Source: Phycisphaeraceae bacterium | Lineage (GTDB): Bacteria > Planctomycetota > Phycisphaerae > Phycisphaerales > UBA1924 | Assembly (NCBI GenBank): GCA_019636845.1 | Contig: JAHBWV010000001.1 | Span: 1,426,001 to 1,490,000 of the forward strand | DNA: 64,000 nt | Direction of reading: 5' to 3' | Part shown: piece by piece, positions 9,273 to 17,981 of the stretch | Position numbering within the stretch: position 1 is the stretch's first letter | How the letters are laid out: each line of letters starts with the position of its first letter | The notes under the pieces: model-generated | What the model saw: only the letters and a program-made list of their open reading frames with translations | What the model was told of the DNA's origin: nothing | Database searches by the model: none | Translations under genes and position numbers: made by a program

Positions 9273-9943
9273 AGCGTTCGTCTGCCGAGTTGCAAGCGGA
9301 TCGCGAAGCGGTGCCTGCCGCGTGGCGTTCACGGGCGGCGTGGGTTGTGCTGCTTCTGGTCACCGTGGTCGGTCTGGGCATCGATCTGGCGACGAAATCG
9401 CTTGCATTTCAGAGTCTTGGTCCGTATCCCGTTCTGATCGAGCGTGATCGCGTGATCCAGACGCGGGACCTTGGCGTGTTGATCCCTCCTGGCTCGCGTC
9501 GTGAGGTGATTCCGGGGCTGTTCGATCTCACGCTTGTGTTGAACCCGGGCGCGGTTTTCGGGATGGGTGCGGGCAAGAGGGTTTACTTCATCTTCTTTAC
9601 TGTCGGCTCTGTGGCGTTCGCCTTGTGGATGTTCGCGACGTGGACCACGTCTCGTGAGCGTGCGTCGCATGTCGCGATCGGGCTGATCCTGGCCGGCGGG
9701 CTTGGGAATCTCTACGACAGACTCGTGTACGCCTGCGTCCGGGACTTTCTTCACCCGCTCCCGGGGGTGATGCTTCCGTTCGGCTGGTCATGGCCGTGGG
9801 GTGGGAGGGAGGTTTGGCCGTACGTTTCGAATGTTGCGGATCTGTGGCTCTTGGTAGGGATTGCGATTCTGATGGTGCAGATGCTTCGAGTGGGGGCGCA
9901 TGCGGAGGGAACGCGGCGGCCGCAGTCAACCGCCGAACACTGA
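9269..9943 (+). CDS. lspA: lipoprotein signal peptidase (signal peptidase II)
   Basis: A 224-residue integral membrane aspartyl protease that cleaves signal peptides of lipidated prolipoproteins. The family blocks are present: D-x-x-T-K in the first transmembrane segment (GIDLATKSLAF), NPGAVFGMG, GGLGNLYDR with the first catalytic Asp, and SNVADLWLLVG with the second. Four hydrophobic segments are visible. The GTG start at 9269 overlaps the dksA-like stop (GTGA) and places the first membrane segment correctly; a longer upstream frame is rejected. The 3' end overlaps the convergent dacB by 18 bases. Confidence 0.93.
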   Translation: MKRSSAELQADREAVPAAWRSRAAWVVLLLVTVVGLGIDLATKSLAFQSLGPYPVLIERDRVIQTRDLGVLIPPGSRREVIPGLFDLTLVLNPGAVFGMGAGKRVYFIFFTVGSVAFALWMFATWTTSRERASHVAIGLILAGGLGNLYDRLVYACVRDFLHPLPGVMLPFGWSWPWGGREVWPYVSNVADLWLLVGIAILMVQMLRVGAHAEGTRRPQSTAEH

Positions 9944-11464
9944 GGCGTCGGCGTTTGCCTGGGTTGTGAGCCATTCATCAGCGATACGCACGATCTGCTC
10001 ATGGAGTTTGAGTGCGTTCGTCGTGGCCTCGCCTGTGGCGAGGTCGTTGCAGAGAACCGCGAACGCGACGGTACGACCCGTTGGTCCGTGGACAAGGTAA
10101 CCTGAGAGGCACCTGACCCCATCGATGGCTCCGCTCTTTGCGTACAGGGCGTTGGCGGGGCGATACTCGCGGAATCTTCGGCTGAGCGTCCCAGTGCCTA
10201 CGGTTGCGAGCGACTGCACGAATGTCTCACGGATCTCGGTCTGCTGGGCGATTGCCTGAAGCCAGCGGACCATGGTGTCTGCGGAGACGCGGTTGAGGCG
10301 TGACATTCCGGAGCCGTCGGCGATGACTGTGGCCGCTGCGGCGTCTGGTCCGACGCGTTCGCTCATGACCATGCGTGCAACGGCGGCTCCGTTGCTCCAT
10401 GATCCGGGATCGCCTGTGACGTGATGTCCTGCGCGTTTGAGTAGGGCCTCGGCGTAGAGGTTCTGTGAATCGGCGTTGCAGCGTGTGAGGACGTCTGAGA
10501 TCTGGGTCGTGACAACGGCGATTGTGCGGGTGCCGACCGGCGCTGGCTCATCGAGCGCACGTGTCCTGACAGGAGCTCGTGATGCATCGGCGGCGTTGAC
10601 GATGCCGCCGACGCGGACACCGGCGTCCAAGAGGGATTGGGCAAGGAGTCTGCCGAAGAAGATCGGGACATTGTGGACGGTGACATCCACCGGGGCCTGG
10701 CTGGGGTGTCTGACGTCTCCGTAGAGCGTGAACCGATTCGCGGTGTTCGGACGCGCGATCCATGTTGTATTCTCGCCGGTAGCCACCGTTCGCGCATTGT
10801 TCTGGAGTTCCATCCAGGGTGAGTGCGGCTGCAGTCGCACCAGAGGAGCGTCACCGAGCTTGGTGGGTCTGACATAGACGCTGAGGACATTCGTGTGGAA
10901 ATTGAGGCCGGCGACTTCGGCGCAGTACCAGCGGTTCAGCTGGGAGACTGGCCACGAGGCGTGGACAAACTCTCTGTCGAAGACTGTGTCATCGATCACG
11001 ATCTCGTCAAGCGACGTGACTCCCGCGTTTTGCACTGCGGATGCCAGCATGGCGACAAGTCTGTCAACCGTGATGGGGTCTCCGGCTACCTGTCCGAGAA
11101 GTTTCGGATCGCCGAGACCGGGATCGCCAGCACCCTTCACGATCAGCGTCTGCCCGCTAAGGATCAACTCGGTCTTGAACACAAAGTCTGACCCGAGCAC
11201 CGAGAGGGCGACGCCGGAGCTGATCAACTTCTGGTTTGAAGCGGGGATCAGCGGTGTATCGGCGTTGAGGGAGGCGAGCCGCCTGCCTGACCCGGTGTCG
11301 AGAATGCTGATTCCTACCTTGCCGTTGCCGAGACGCGCGGCCGTGATGGCACGCTCAACCCTGGAGTTCAGTTCTTGTGCGGCCGCGGCGAACGAAAGCA
11401 GCGACGACGCAACAATCCAGCAAAGGGCAGCGGTGAGGCGAGACCGCAGGGCCAACGTCAGCAT
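9926..11464 (-). CDS. dacB: D-alanyl-D-alanine carboxypeptidase/endopeptidase (PBP4 type, S13)
   Basis: 512 residues with an N-terminal signal peptide ending near AAAQ (about residue 30), so it acts in the periplasm on peptidoglycan stem peptides. The active-site Ser-x-x-Lys is S76-N-Q-K79, the SxN motif lies in GSGMSRLN, and the KTG-like motif is KSG in YAKSGAIDG. These and the length match the S13 (PBP4) family, which includes an inserted domain between the first two motifs. Planctomycetes do make peptidoglycan, so the function is expected. Confidence 0.9.
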   Translation of the reverse strand: MLTLALRSRLTAALCWIVASSLLSFAAAAQELNSRVERAITAARLGNGKVGISILDTGSGRRLASLNADTPLIPASNQKLISSGVALSVLGSDFVFKTELILSGQTLIVKGAGDPGLGDPKLLGQVAGDPITVDRLVAMLASAVQNAGVTSLDEIVIDDTVFDREFVHASWPVSQLNRWYCAEVAGLNFHTNVLSVYVRPTKLGDAPLVRLQPHSPWMELQNNARTVATGENTTWIARPNTANRFTLYGDVRHPSQAPVDVTVHNVPIFFGRLLAQSLLDAGVRVGGIVNAADASRAPVRTRALDEPAPVGTRTIAVVTTQISDVLTRCNADSQNLYAEALLKRAGHHVTGDPGSWSNGAAVARMVMSERVGPDAAAATVIADGSGMSRLNRVSADTMVRWLQAIAQQTEIRETFVQSLATVGTGTLSRRFREYRPANALYAKSGAIDGVRCLSGYLVHGPTGRTVAFAVLCNDLATGEATTNALKLHEQIVRIADEWLTTQANADASVFGG

Positions 11465-11517
11465 AACCGTAGACTCCCTCCTGACCGAGCTATCGCGTCA
11501 TCCAGTATGATTCACAG

Positions 11518-11636
11518 GGTTCTGTCTGACGGATCGAACAGGAAGAGGGTTCTGGATCTCCACCTGTCGCGATTCCGGCCAGAACCTGGCCACCGCTCTG
11601 GAGAGCTGTGCCACCAAAGACATTCGTCGAACAGAG
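11518..11636. repeat. palindromic intergenic repeat, copy 1
   Basis: About 119 bases, the same length as copy 2 at 11723-11841 and clearly related to it: both begin GGTTCTGTCTGACGGATCGA and both contain CCACCGCTCTGGAGAGC followed by GTGCCACCAAAGACAT. In this copy the right terminal inverted repeat is degenerate. It lies in the gap between dacB and a hypothetical gene and contains no gene. Confidence 0.8.
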
Positions 11637-11722
11637 CATAGTGATCGACGAACTGTACCGGTGGGCTGCAATCTGCGCGAGGGACCTGCCGCAGATCGAT
11701 CCTCGAACGCGCGGCTGAGTTG

Positions 11723-11841
11723 GGTTCTGTCTGACGGATCGAACTGGAAGGTTACTGTGTCTCCGCCTCTCTCGATTCATGCCAGAACCGGACCACCGCT
11801 CTGGAGAGCGGTGCCACCAAAGACATCCGTCAGACAGAACC
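11723..11841. repeat. palindromic intergenic repeat with 17-bp terminal inverted repeats, copy 2
   Basis: A 119-base element whose two ends are perfect inverted repeats (GGTTCTGTCTGACGGAT at 11723-11739, its complement at 11825-11841). An internal perfect hairpin (CACCGCTCT-GG-AGAGCGGTG) lies at 11794-11813. It is a non-coding, MITE- or REP-like unit. Its last base is the first base of the stop codon of the next gene. Confidence 0.85.
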
Positions 11842-12320
11842 TAGGCGACCCCGGCCTCTGTCATGAGTGAGTGACGTACCAGGCCGAGGGCTTCTGCCCA
11901 TTCGTCCGCGCGTGACTTTGTATCGATATCCCAGGTCGGCCAGAGCATGCCGCCGACTCCGACCGCGTTGCTGATCGCATCGCGGAGTATTCGAGGCGAG
12001 TGGCGTGTGGCGAGCTGTGGGGCTATACCGCCGGGAATTGTGATCACGACGCGAGGCGAAGCTGGGAGCGGGATGAGGAAGGCAGAGATGCTTGGAACCG
12101 GGCTTTCAAAGACGAATGTCCACCGCCATGGGATTCCCTTCCACTCGAGTCGTTCTGTGGTGCTCAGCGCGGTTCTCAGCACCTTTCTCGCGACCGCAGC
12201 GCATCCGTTCAACTGGCGGTTGTAGTGCGAAAGCACTTCCAGTTCAGTGGGCTGGCTGAATCGGTCTTCCCAAGGCGTGCGTCTGACTGGGCGTGCCACA
12301 ACAGAACTCCGGAAAGGCAT
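11841..12320 (-). CDS. hypothetical protein
   Basis: 159 residues from the ATG at 12320 (MPFRSSVVARP); an in-frame extension upstream to 12386 looks non-coding. It has a mixed alpha/beta look with conserved-looking stretches (SHYNRQLNGCAAVARK, KGIPWRWTFVFESP, AFLIPLPASPRVVITIPGG, LWPTWDIDTKSRADEWAEALGL) and no signal peptide. I do not recognise a family. The gene ends at the border of the palindromic repeat, so the final few codons may have been altered by repeat insertion. Confidence 0.6.
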   Translation of the reverse strand: MPFRSSVVARPVRRTPWEDRFSQPTELEVLSHYNRQLNGCAAVARKVLRTALSTTERLEWKGIPWRWTFVFESPVPSISAFLIPLPASPRVVITIPGGIAPQLATRHSPRILRDAISNAVGVGGMLWPTWDIDTKSRADEWAEALGLVRHSLMTEAGVA

Positions 12321-12460
12321 CCTTACAAAGCATGAACACTTGGTGCAGTGATGTGCAGTGATGTTGTACCATAAACAGGGGGACAAGTAAAGCCCCTTTG
12401 TGACGGCTAAAGTGGGTCACCCGAGTGCCGCAGAACGGAGATCGGGACTTGGAGATTGAG

Positions 12461-12961
12461 ATGACCGAGGGTGGCAGTGCGAACATTGATGCCGGGGGCG
12501 ATCTGAGTTCGTGTTCCGTGCTCGTGGTTGATGACAACGAGCAGAATCTGGAGCTGATGCAGGCGTACTTGGAGGATCTGGGTTGTCCGGTGCGGATTGC
12601 CACGGATGGTGCTGAGGCGTTAGAGTCCATCGATCGGACTCAGCCGGATATCGTGCTGCTCGACGTGATGATGCCCCGAATGAGCGGATTCCAGGCGTGC
12701 GCACGCCTGAAGAGCACGCCCCGGACCCGTGACATCCCCGTGATCATGGTGACGGCTCTCAATGAGGTGGGCGACGTTGAGCGAGCGGTGGAGTGCGGTG
12801 CGGATGACTTCCTGACCAAGCCGGTCAATAAGCTCGAACTGCTGACGAGGGTGAAGTCGCTGATGCGTGTGCGCCTGCTTCGGCGGCAACTCGACCAGGC
12901 CATGGCCGAGATGAAGCGGCTGAGAGAGTCAAGCGAGGGACAGGAATCCGATGGCGAGTGA
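12461..12961 (+). CDS. response regulator (receiver domain)
   Basis: About 166 residues: one CheY-like receiver domain (LVVDDNEQNLELM with the acidic pair, phospho-acceptor Asp in IVLLDVMMPRMSG, Thr in VMVTAL, Lys in FLTKPV) followed by a helical, Arg/Leu-rich tail that may be coiled-coil. There is no output domain, so it probably acts by protein interaction or as a phosphorelay intermediate. The ATG at 12461 is favoured by the preceding GGAG; a GTG at 12425 is possible. No histidine kinase lies nearby. Confidence 0.85.
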   Translation: MTEGGSANIDAGGDLSSCSVLVVDDNEQNLELMQAYLEDLGCPVRIATDGAEALESIDRTQPDIVLLDVMMPRMSGFQACARLKSTPRTRDIPVIMVTALNEVGDVERAVECGADDFLTKPVNKLELLTRVKSLMRVRLLRRQLDQAMAEMKRLRESSEGQESDGE

Positions 12962-12978
12962 TTGCGCGTGCCGCGGAT

Positions 12979-14394
12979 TCATGTCGGGCAGCTGCCCACT
13001 GACTGACCGAACGCATCGAAGAAGTCCAGCAGATCGAGAACATCAACGGAGGTATCGCCGTTGAAGTCTGCATCTACGGTCGATCCGGGCGGCACGCATG
13101 GCCCGGGCTGGAACTCACACTGGCCGAAGGCGTCGAGGTAATCGAGGAAGTCGAGCACATCGACGACGGTGTCCCCGTTCAGATCGGCGGGGCAGGGTGG
13201 CGTGGTGTATGGCAGGAGGAAGTCCACAAAGACGGGCAGGTGGTCCGACGCGCTGGAGCTGACGGCGGAGGGGATCAGGGGAAAGGTGCTGACTGGGAAC
13301 GGCAGTTTGCCGGCGGGGACCGACGCGGAGTTGAAGACGGCTTGAACCACGGGAGTGGCGATGGAGTCCTGATACATGAGGTAGTCGAGCTTGCTTGATG
13401 ATCCGAAGGTCCGCCTGTTGCCTGTGAAGGGCTCAACGGCGGTGTCGGGCGTGGAGTCGCTCCGGTCGCGATCGGTCCCGTCGGTGCCGCCGGTCGTGGC
13501 GGCACGGGTCATCCACTCAACGGGTCCCTTGCGTCCGTTGGTGTTCTCGTCTTCATTGATGTCTCCGCCCCAGATGACGGGTGTTTTGGGGCTGAGGACG
13601 AGGGTCGCTGCGGGCGAATCGAGGATGGCGTTGTTGGGATCGGGGACGGTGCCGCCCGCGCCGTTGAAGAGGTAATCGATGTAGTACGCGATGCGCTGGG
13701 ATGCGGCGAGTCGGTCCGCGAGGTCGCCGGAGGTGCCGCCGGCTTTCAGGTGTCCGTTGCCGACAACGAGGTCGCCGGCGTAGACGTCGTCGGGAAGGTC
13801 GATCTCGGCGAACATGTAGCCGCGGATTCCCGAGTTGCCGGTTGTGGCGTAGGCGTTTGCGAACATGAAGAAGCTGTTGATGTGAGTGCGAGTGTCTCCG
13901 TTGAGATCTGTGAAGGGGAAGCGGCTGAGGATGACGTTGCGATTGAAGCCGTCGGATTCGGTGCTGACGATGATGTAGGGGAGGTCGTAGCTCGGGACGA
14001 ACTTCTTCACGTAGGACGTGACCGGGGGATTGCCGGCGATGAAGGGATCGTTGCCGCCGTTGATGAAGAGGCCGATTGTGGTGGTGAGGTTGGCGACGGT
14101 GTCGACCGAGCCGGAGCCGGAGAACGCGGCGTTGTCGCCGCACTCCTGGAGGATGAGGACGTCGGGCTGTATGGCGGCGACGACTCTGACGAGGGCGTTC
14201 CATCTGACGGGCGTATCTGTTTTGGCGTTGTTGCTGGAGCAGATGGCGTCGAGGACGTTCCATGTCATCACGCGCACATGGCGTTCATCGTTCTTTCCCC
14301 ACTGGCTGTTGGCGGGGTCCCACTGCGCCAACGCTGTGGCAGAGAGGCACGCGAGGGCGATGAATGCGAGGATCGAAGTGCGTGCGTGTGTCAT
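12979..14394 (-). CDS. secreted endonuclease/exonuclease/phosphatase-family protein with C-terminal dockerin-like repeats
   Basis: 471 residues with an N-terminal signal peptide. The catalytic domain has the EEP-fold motifs MTWNVLDA, LILQECGDN, WGGDINEDEN and SASDHLPVF (metal-binding Asn/Glu/Asp and the SDH histidine), so it is probably an extracellular nuclease or phosphoesterase. The C-terminus has two calcium-binding repeats (DLNGDTVVDVLDFLDYLDAFG and, shorter, FNGDTSVDVLDLLDFFDAFG) of the GC-type dockerin class. These probably serve anchoring or sorting, as in other Phycisphaerales secreted proteins. Confidence 0.85.
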   Translation of the reverse strand: MTHARTSILAFIALACLSATALAQWDPANSQWGKNDERHVRVMTWNVLDAICSSNNAKTDTPVRWNALVRVVAAIQPDVLILQECGDNAAFSGSGSVDTVANLTTTIGLFINGGNDPFIAGNPPVTSYVKKFVPSYDLPYIIVSTESDGFNRNVILSRFPFTDLNGDTRTHINSFFMFANAYATTGNSGIRGYMFAEIDLPDDVYAGDLVVGNGHLKAGGTSGDLADRLAASQRIAYYIDYLFNGAGGTVPDPNNAILDSPAATLVLSPKTPVIWGGDINEDENTNGRKGPVEWMTRAATTGGTDGTDRDRSDSTPDTAVEPFTGNRRTFGSSSKLDYLMYQDSIATPVVQAVFNSASVPAGKLPFPVSTFPLIPSAVSSSASDHLPVFVDFLLPYTTPPCPADLNGDTVVDVLDFLDYLDAFGQCEFQPGPCVPPGSTVDADFNGDTSVDVLDLLDFFDAFGQSVGSCPT

Positions 14395-14526
14395 TGAACG
14401 CTCCGTCGTGTGTCGTCGGCGGGGAACGAATGGGGAGTCATTCTACAGTGGGGCGGGATCGGCCAGCCCGTTTTTATGAGCGTTTTGTGGTGGGCGGAGT
14501 GTGGGTCCGATACGGATATGAAAGAA

Positions 14527-14553
14527 GTGGCCCCCGCTGGATGCGGGGGCCAC
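14527..14553 (-). terminator. Rho-independent terminator
   Basis: A perfect 11-bp GC-rich stem (GTGGCCCCCGC / GCGGGGGCCAC) with a 5-base loop lies 32 bases past the stop of the 715-residue dockerin protein. On the minus strand it is followed by TTCTTTC, a short T-rich run. Confidence 0.8.
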
Positions 14554-14584
14554 TCGTCGATGCTGGGTAGTCTGTCAGAGCGTG

Positions 14585-16732
14585 TTAGGAGCACTGACCG
14601 AAGATATCGAAGAATCCGAGGAAGTCCTGGATGTCGACGAAGCCGTCCGGGTTGTAGCGGTCAACGTCGAAGAGCGCGTCGGGGCAGGGCGTGATCTGGA
14701 ACTCGCAGGGGCCGTAGTCGCCGAAGAAGTCGAGGAAGTCCTGGATGTCGACTTCGGTGTCGCCGTTGTAGTCGGCGGCCGCACAGGGATCGGCATCGGC
14801 GGTGATGTTCGCGATGTAGAGCAGGACGTTGTACTCTTCGTCGACGCTGCCAGAGGGGGAGCCGCCGACGACGGGATCGTCGAACTGGCCGTCGCCGTCG
14901 CGGTCGTAGATGATGCCGGCGGAGAGGATGACGCCACCGTTGGTGCGGGGGTCCATGGTGTCGAGTCCGGAGACGTCGATTCCTGCGAAGCCGTCCTGAG
15001 CGACGTTCTGCGAGAAGAACGTTCCTGAGGAGACGGAGTTGCTGTCAGCGATCTCGATGAAGCGGAGCTGCCAGTTGAGGCCGGAGTTGGCGCCGGCGAA
15101 GACGTTGCCGGTGTCGACAACGGCTTCGAGGGTGTAGACGGGTGAGGCGGCGGAAGGGTCGTAGACAGCGCGGAAGAGCGCGTTATCGGGATTCGGTCCT
15201 GCGAGTTCGTCGAAGACGCCGACGCCGACGAACCAGATGTTTCCGACCGAGTCGATGGCGGGGGCCGACATCGAGGGGCCGATGGGTGAGCCGCCGGTGA
15301 CCTCGAAGAGGCCGCCCATGCGACCGATCTGTGTGCCGTTCTCATCGCGGATCGGCTTGCCGGAGAGCGAGCTGACATCGTTCCAGACCGCGAGATTCCA
15401 GACCGGAGCGGAGGCGGGTGTGTCGAGGCGGCCGACGATGATCGCGTTGTAGGGGTTGGTGAGGCCTGGGGCGGGGAAGAAGGGCTGCTCTTCGTACGCG
15501 GTCGCGGCGATGAGGATTCGGCCCTGCTGGTCCTTGCCGATGGCGACCTGGCTGACGCCACCCTGGAACGCGGTCTGCGACTGGTAGTGATCGAACTGGC
15601 GGACCACGAACGGGTTTACGCGGGGATCGAGCGCGTCGTTGAGGCCGGTCGTGAAGGCCGATGCGGGGAGCGACACTGCCCGAGGAGTGCCGACAGGGTT
15701 GCCGGCGGCGTCAACGTCGAAGAGGGCGATGGTGTCGATGGGGCCGCTGGTGCCAGCGCGGACGTAGACGGCGGCGGTGCCGACTGCGCCGGGCGTGCCG
15801 AGCAGGACCTGCTTGGAGTAGGCCATGGAGCCGCGGTGCTGGAGGAAGCCGGCGGGCAGATGTGCGGCGTTGCTCGTGAAGACGCCTGCGGCGGAGCCGC
15901 GGGAGATCTGGTTGTCGAAGTTCGGACCGAAGTATGCGGGGCCACCCTCGTCCTGGGGCAGGATGTTGGGGACGGAGTGGGTCACGGTCGAAGCGTTGAC
16001 GATGCGAACCGAGGCGGCGGCGTCTGCCGCGCCTGCAGAGGTGATCTGATTGACGGTCGCGTTGTTGCGAGCGGCCATGGAGACGCGGAAGATGTTGTTG
16101 CCGGTGACAACGCCGACACCCGTCTGCGAGTTTCCGTCAGCCCGGAAGGCGACGTTGCCGTGTGCATCGACAGCACCGAGTCCGATTGCTGCGGTGCCGA
16201 GGGTCGTCGAGCCATCAGCGCGGTTGGTCGCGGCGATGACTCGCTTGACGTAGAGACGGGTCGGATCAGCGGGATCGAAGTTGGCGATGCCGCCGAAGAT
16301 GGAGTTGGGCTGGCCGTCGAACTCCGCAGCGGCGAAGGCGAACTGGGCCGTGCTTGCGGGAGCGGTGGTGGATCCGGGGGCGTTGTTGTTGGTCGTGTTG
16401 ATGCCCTGGCCGGGTGTGTTCCAGACCGAGTAGCTGCCTGCGGCGGGTGCGACGCCGGTGAGGACGCTGCGGCTGATAGCTTGGGCGCTCACGAGTGAGG
16501 TGAAGAAGGTCGAGCTGGTCTTGCTGGCCTTGGCGATCGGGGCGATGCCGAAGGTGGTGTTCGAGCGAGTCGTGAAGGGAACGAGGTCAACGACGAACGC
16601 CTGGCCGGAGGTGAACTCGGTGTTCGCATCACCGGGAAGGCCAGTGACGAACCTGCTCACGCTGTCTTGCGCAAAGGCAGGGGCCGCGCATCCGGCGGCA
16701 AGAATCAGGGCTGTGGTGCGGGAAAGCTTCAT
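14585..16732 (-). CDS. large secreted protein with dockerin-like repeats, function unknown
   Basis: 715 residues. A signal peptide ends near AFAQ (about residue 22). The body is low in charged residues and rich in Gly/Ala/Asn/Thr, as in secreted planctomycete surface proteins; I see no catalytic motif. The C-terminus carries two dockerin-like calcium repeats (DYNGDTEVDIQDFLDFFGDYG; DRYNPDGFVDIQDFLGFFDIFG in part) resembling those of the neighbouring EEP protein. The shared tail suggests both proteins use the same anchoring or sorting route. A hairpin terminator follows. Confidence 0.75.
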   Translation of the reverse strand: MKLSRTTALILAAGCAAPAFAQDSVSRFVTGLPGDANTEFTSGQAFVVDLVPFTTRSNTTFGIAPIAKASKTSSTFFTSLVSAQAISRSVLTGVAPAAGSYSVWNTPGQGINTTNNNAPGSTTAPASTAQFAFAAAEFDGQPNSIFGGIANFDPADPTRLYVKRVIAATNRADGSTTLGTAAIGLGAVDAHGNVAFRADGNSQTGVGVVTGNNIFRVSMAARNNATVNQITSAGAADAAASVRIVNASTVTHSVPNILPQDEGGPAYFGPNFDNQISRGSAAGVFTSNAAHLPAGFLQHRGSMAYSKQVLLGTPGAVGTAAVYVRAGTSGPIDTIALFDVDAAGNPVGTPRAVSLPASAFTTGLNDALDPRVNPFVVRQFDHYQSQTAFQGGVSQVAIGKDQQGRILIAATAYEEQPFFPAPGLTNPYNAIIVGRLDTPASAPVWNLAVWNDVSSLSGKPIRDENGTQIGRMGGLFEVTGGSPIGPSMSAPAIDSVGNIWFVGVGVFDELAGPNPDNALFRAVYDPSAASPVYTLEAVVDTGNVFAGANSGLNWQLRFIEIADSNSVSSGTFFSQNVAQDGFAGIDVSGLDTMDPRTNGGVILSAGIIYDRDGDGQFDDPVVGGSPSGSVDEEYNVLLYIANITADADPCAAADYNGDTEVDIQDFLDFFGDYGPCEFQITPCPDALFDVDRYNPDGFVDIQDFLGFFDIFGQCS

Positions 16733-17026
16733 CTTCTACGGCTCCTCTGTAAGTGTGAACCAACTCTCGGTTTCTGCCAGTGATTTCGTGAGACCTATAC
16801 CAAACCGACCCGAAGCCGGGACGGCTACACCGCTCGTAACGCATTGTCCGGCACTCTCTTCTCTCTGCCGGGTGACACGTCAGTCTCACCGATATCAAGC
16901 CCGATGGGGCTGGGAGATGGTAAACCCGGCGCGCGCGAGCGGCAATGCACGTCGAGCGATATGCGGATGAAGTGTTTGTGAAGGGAACGCCCGTAAACTG
17001 GGTAATTTGCGAGATTTGAGCAGACT

Positions 17027-17929
17027 TTATCGGGTCGCTTCCGTCGCTGCGATGACAGCGGCGATTCGCCCCGCGAGAGCGGCGTTTGATTTTGCGAGTT
17101 CGATGTTTGAACGCAGGGTACGGTCGCCGGATACCTCATGGAGTTTGGATAAGAGTAGGGGGGTAGCTGATCGCCCTCGCCCCACTTCGGCTGCTGCTGC
17201 TTTGTTGGCCAGATCGAGCCACTCTTCCCATTCTTTCGCGTCAAGCTCGTGATCGTGGGGCACGGGATTCGCGATCACGATGCCGCGGCCAGTCCGGGCG
17301 AGTTCGGCACGGACGAATGAGGCGAGCTGCTCGGGATCGTCAAATCGGGCATCCACTTCCGCCTTCGAGGTTCGAAGGTAGAAAGCCGGGAAGGAAGATG
17401 TCCTGTACCCGATCACGGGGACGCCCAGGGTTTCGAGCAGTTCGCGTGTGGCTTCGACATCAAGGATGGACTTCACGCCGCTGGTGACGACTGCGACGGG
17501 ATGTCTGGCGAACGCGGCGAGATCGCTGCTGATGTCAAGCTTGGTTCCATATCCCCGATGCACGCCCCCGATGCCGCCCGTCGCAAAGAGGCGGATGCCG
17601 GCAGGCGCGGCGAGCTCCATGGTTGTGCTGACGGTGGTCGCGGCGTGGGAGCTCTGGTGCAGCAGCACCCCGAGGTTCGCGGTATTGGCCTTGGGAACCT
17701 CTTTGGCCTCGAGGAGTGCTGTGAGTTCCTGATCTGAGAGCCCAACAGTGGGGACCCCTGCATGTACTCCAACGAGTGCCGGGTACGCCCCTTCGTTTCG
17801 GACTATCTGGGCGAGGTCGGCTCCGAGCCGCGAGGCACTCTCGCGCGGGACTCCATGCACAAGGAGCGTTGTCTCGAGGGCAACGGCGCGGCAGGCGGGC
17901 TGGGGGATCCGGCTGAGAATCTGCATCAT
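17027..17929 (-). CDS. psuG: pseudouridine-5'-phosphate glycosidase
   Basis: About 301 residues. The PsuG (indigoidine synthase A-like) family cleaves pseudouridine 5'-phosphate to uracil and ribose 5-phosphate. Family blocks are clear: ALETTLLVHGVPRE, PALVGVHAGVPTVGL, LFATGGIGGVHRG, DISSDLAAFARHPVAVV, GVKSILDVEATRE, PVIGYRTSSFPAFY, GIVIANPVP. Two adjacent ATGs (17929, 17926) are the likely start; the longer upstream frame overlaps cstA and is rejected. The kinase partner psuK is not adjacent. Divergent from cstA. Confidence 0.92.
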   Translation of the reverse strand: MMQILSRIPQPACRAVALETTLLVHGVPRESASRLGADLAQIVRNEGAYPALVGVHAGVPTVGLSDQELTALLEAKEVPKANTANLGVLLHQSSHAATTVSTTMELAAPAGIRLFATGGIGGVHRGYGTKLDISSDLAAFARHPVAVVTSGVKSILDVEATRELLETLGVPVIGYRTSSFPAFYLRTSKAEVDARFDDPEQLASFVRAELARTGRGIVIANPVPHDHELDAKEWEEWLDLANKAAAAEVGRGRSATPLLLSKLHEVSGDRTLRSNIELAKSNAALAGRIAAVIAATEATR

Positions 17930-17981
17930 CTGTATTCTGGCATGCCCGAAGCCCGAGTGGGCGACGGAGTGAGGAATTCGG

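Noticed and set aside
15587-16498. 303-codon plus-strand frame opposite the dockerin protein
   Set aside because: Gly/Val/Asp-rich antisense shadow with no family features.
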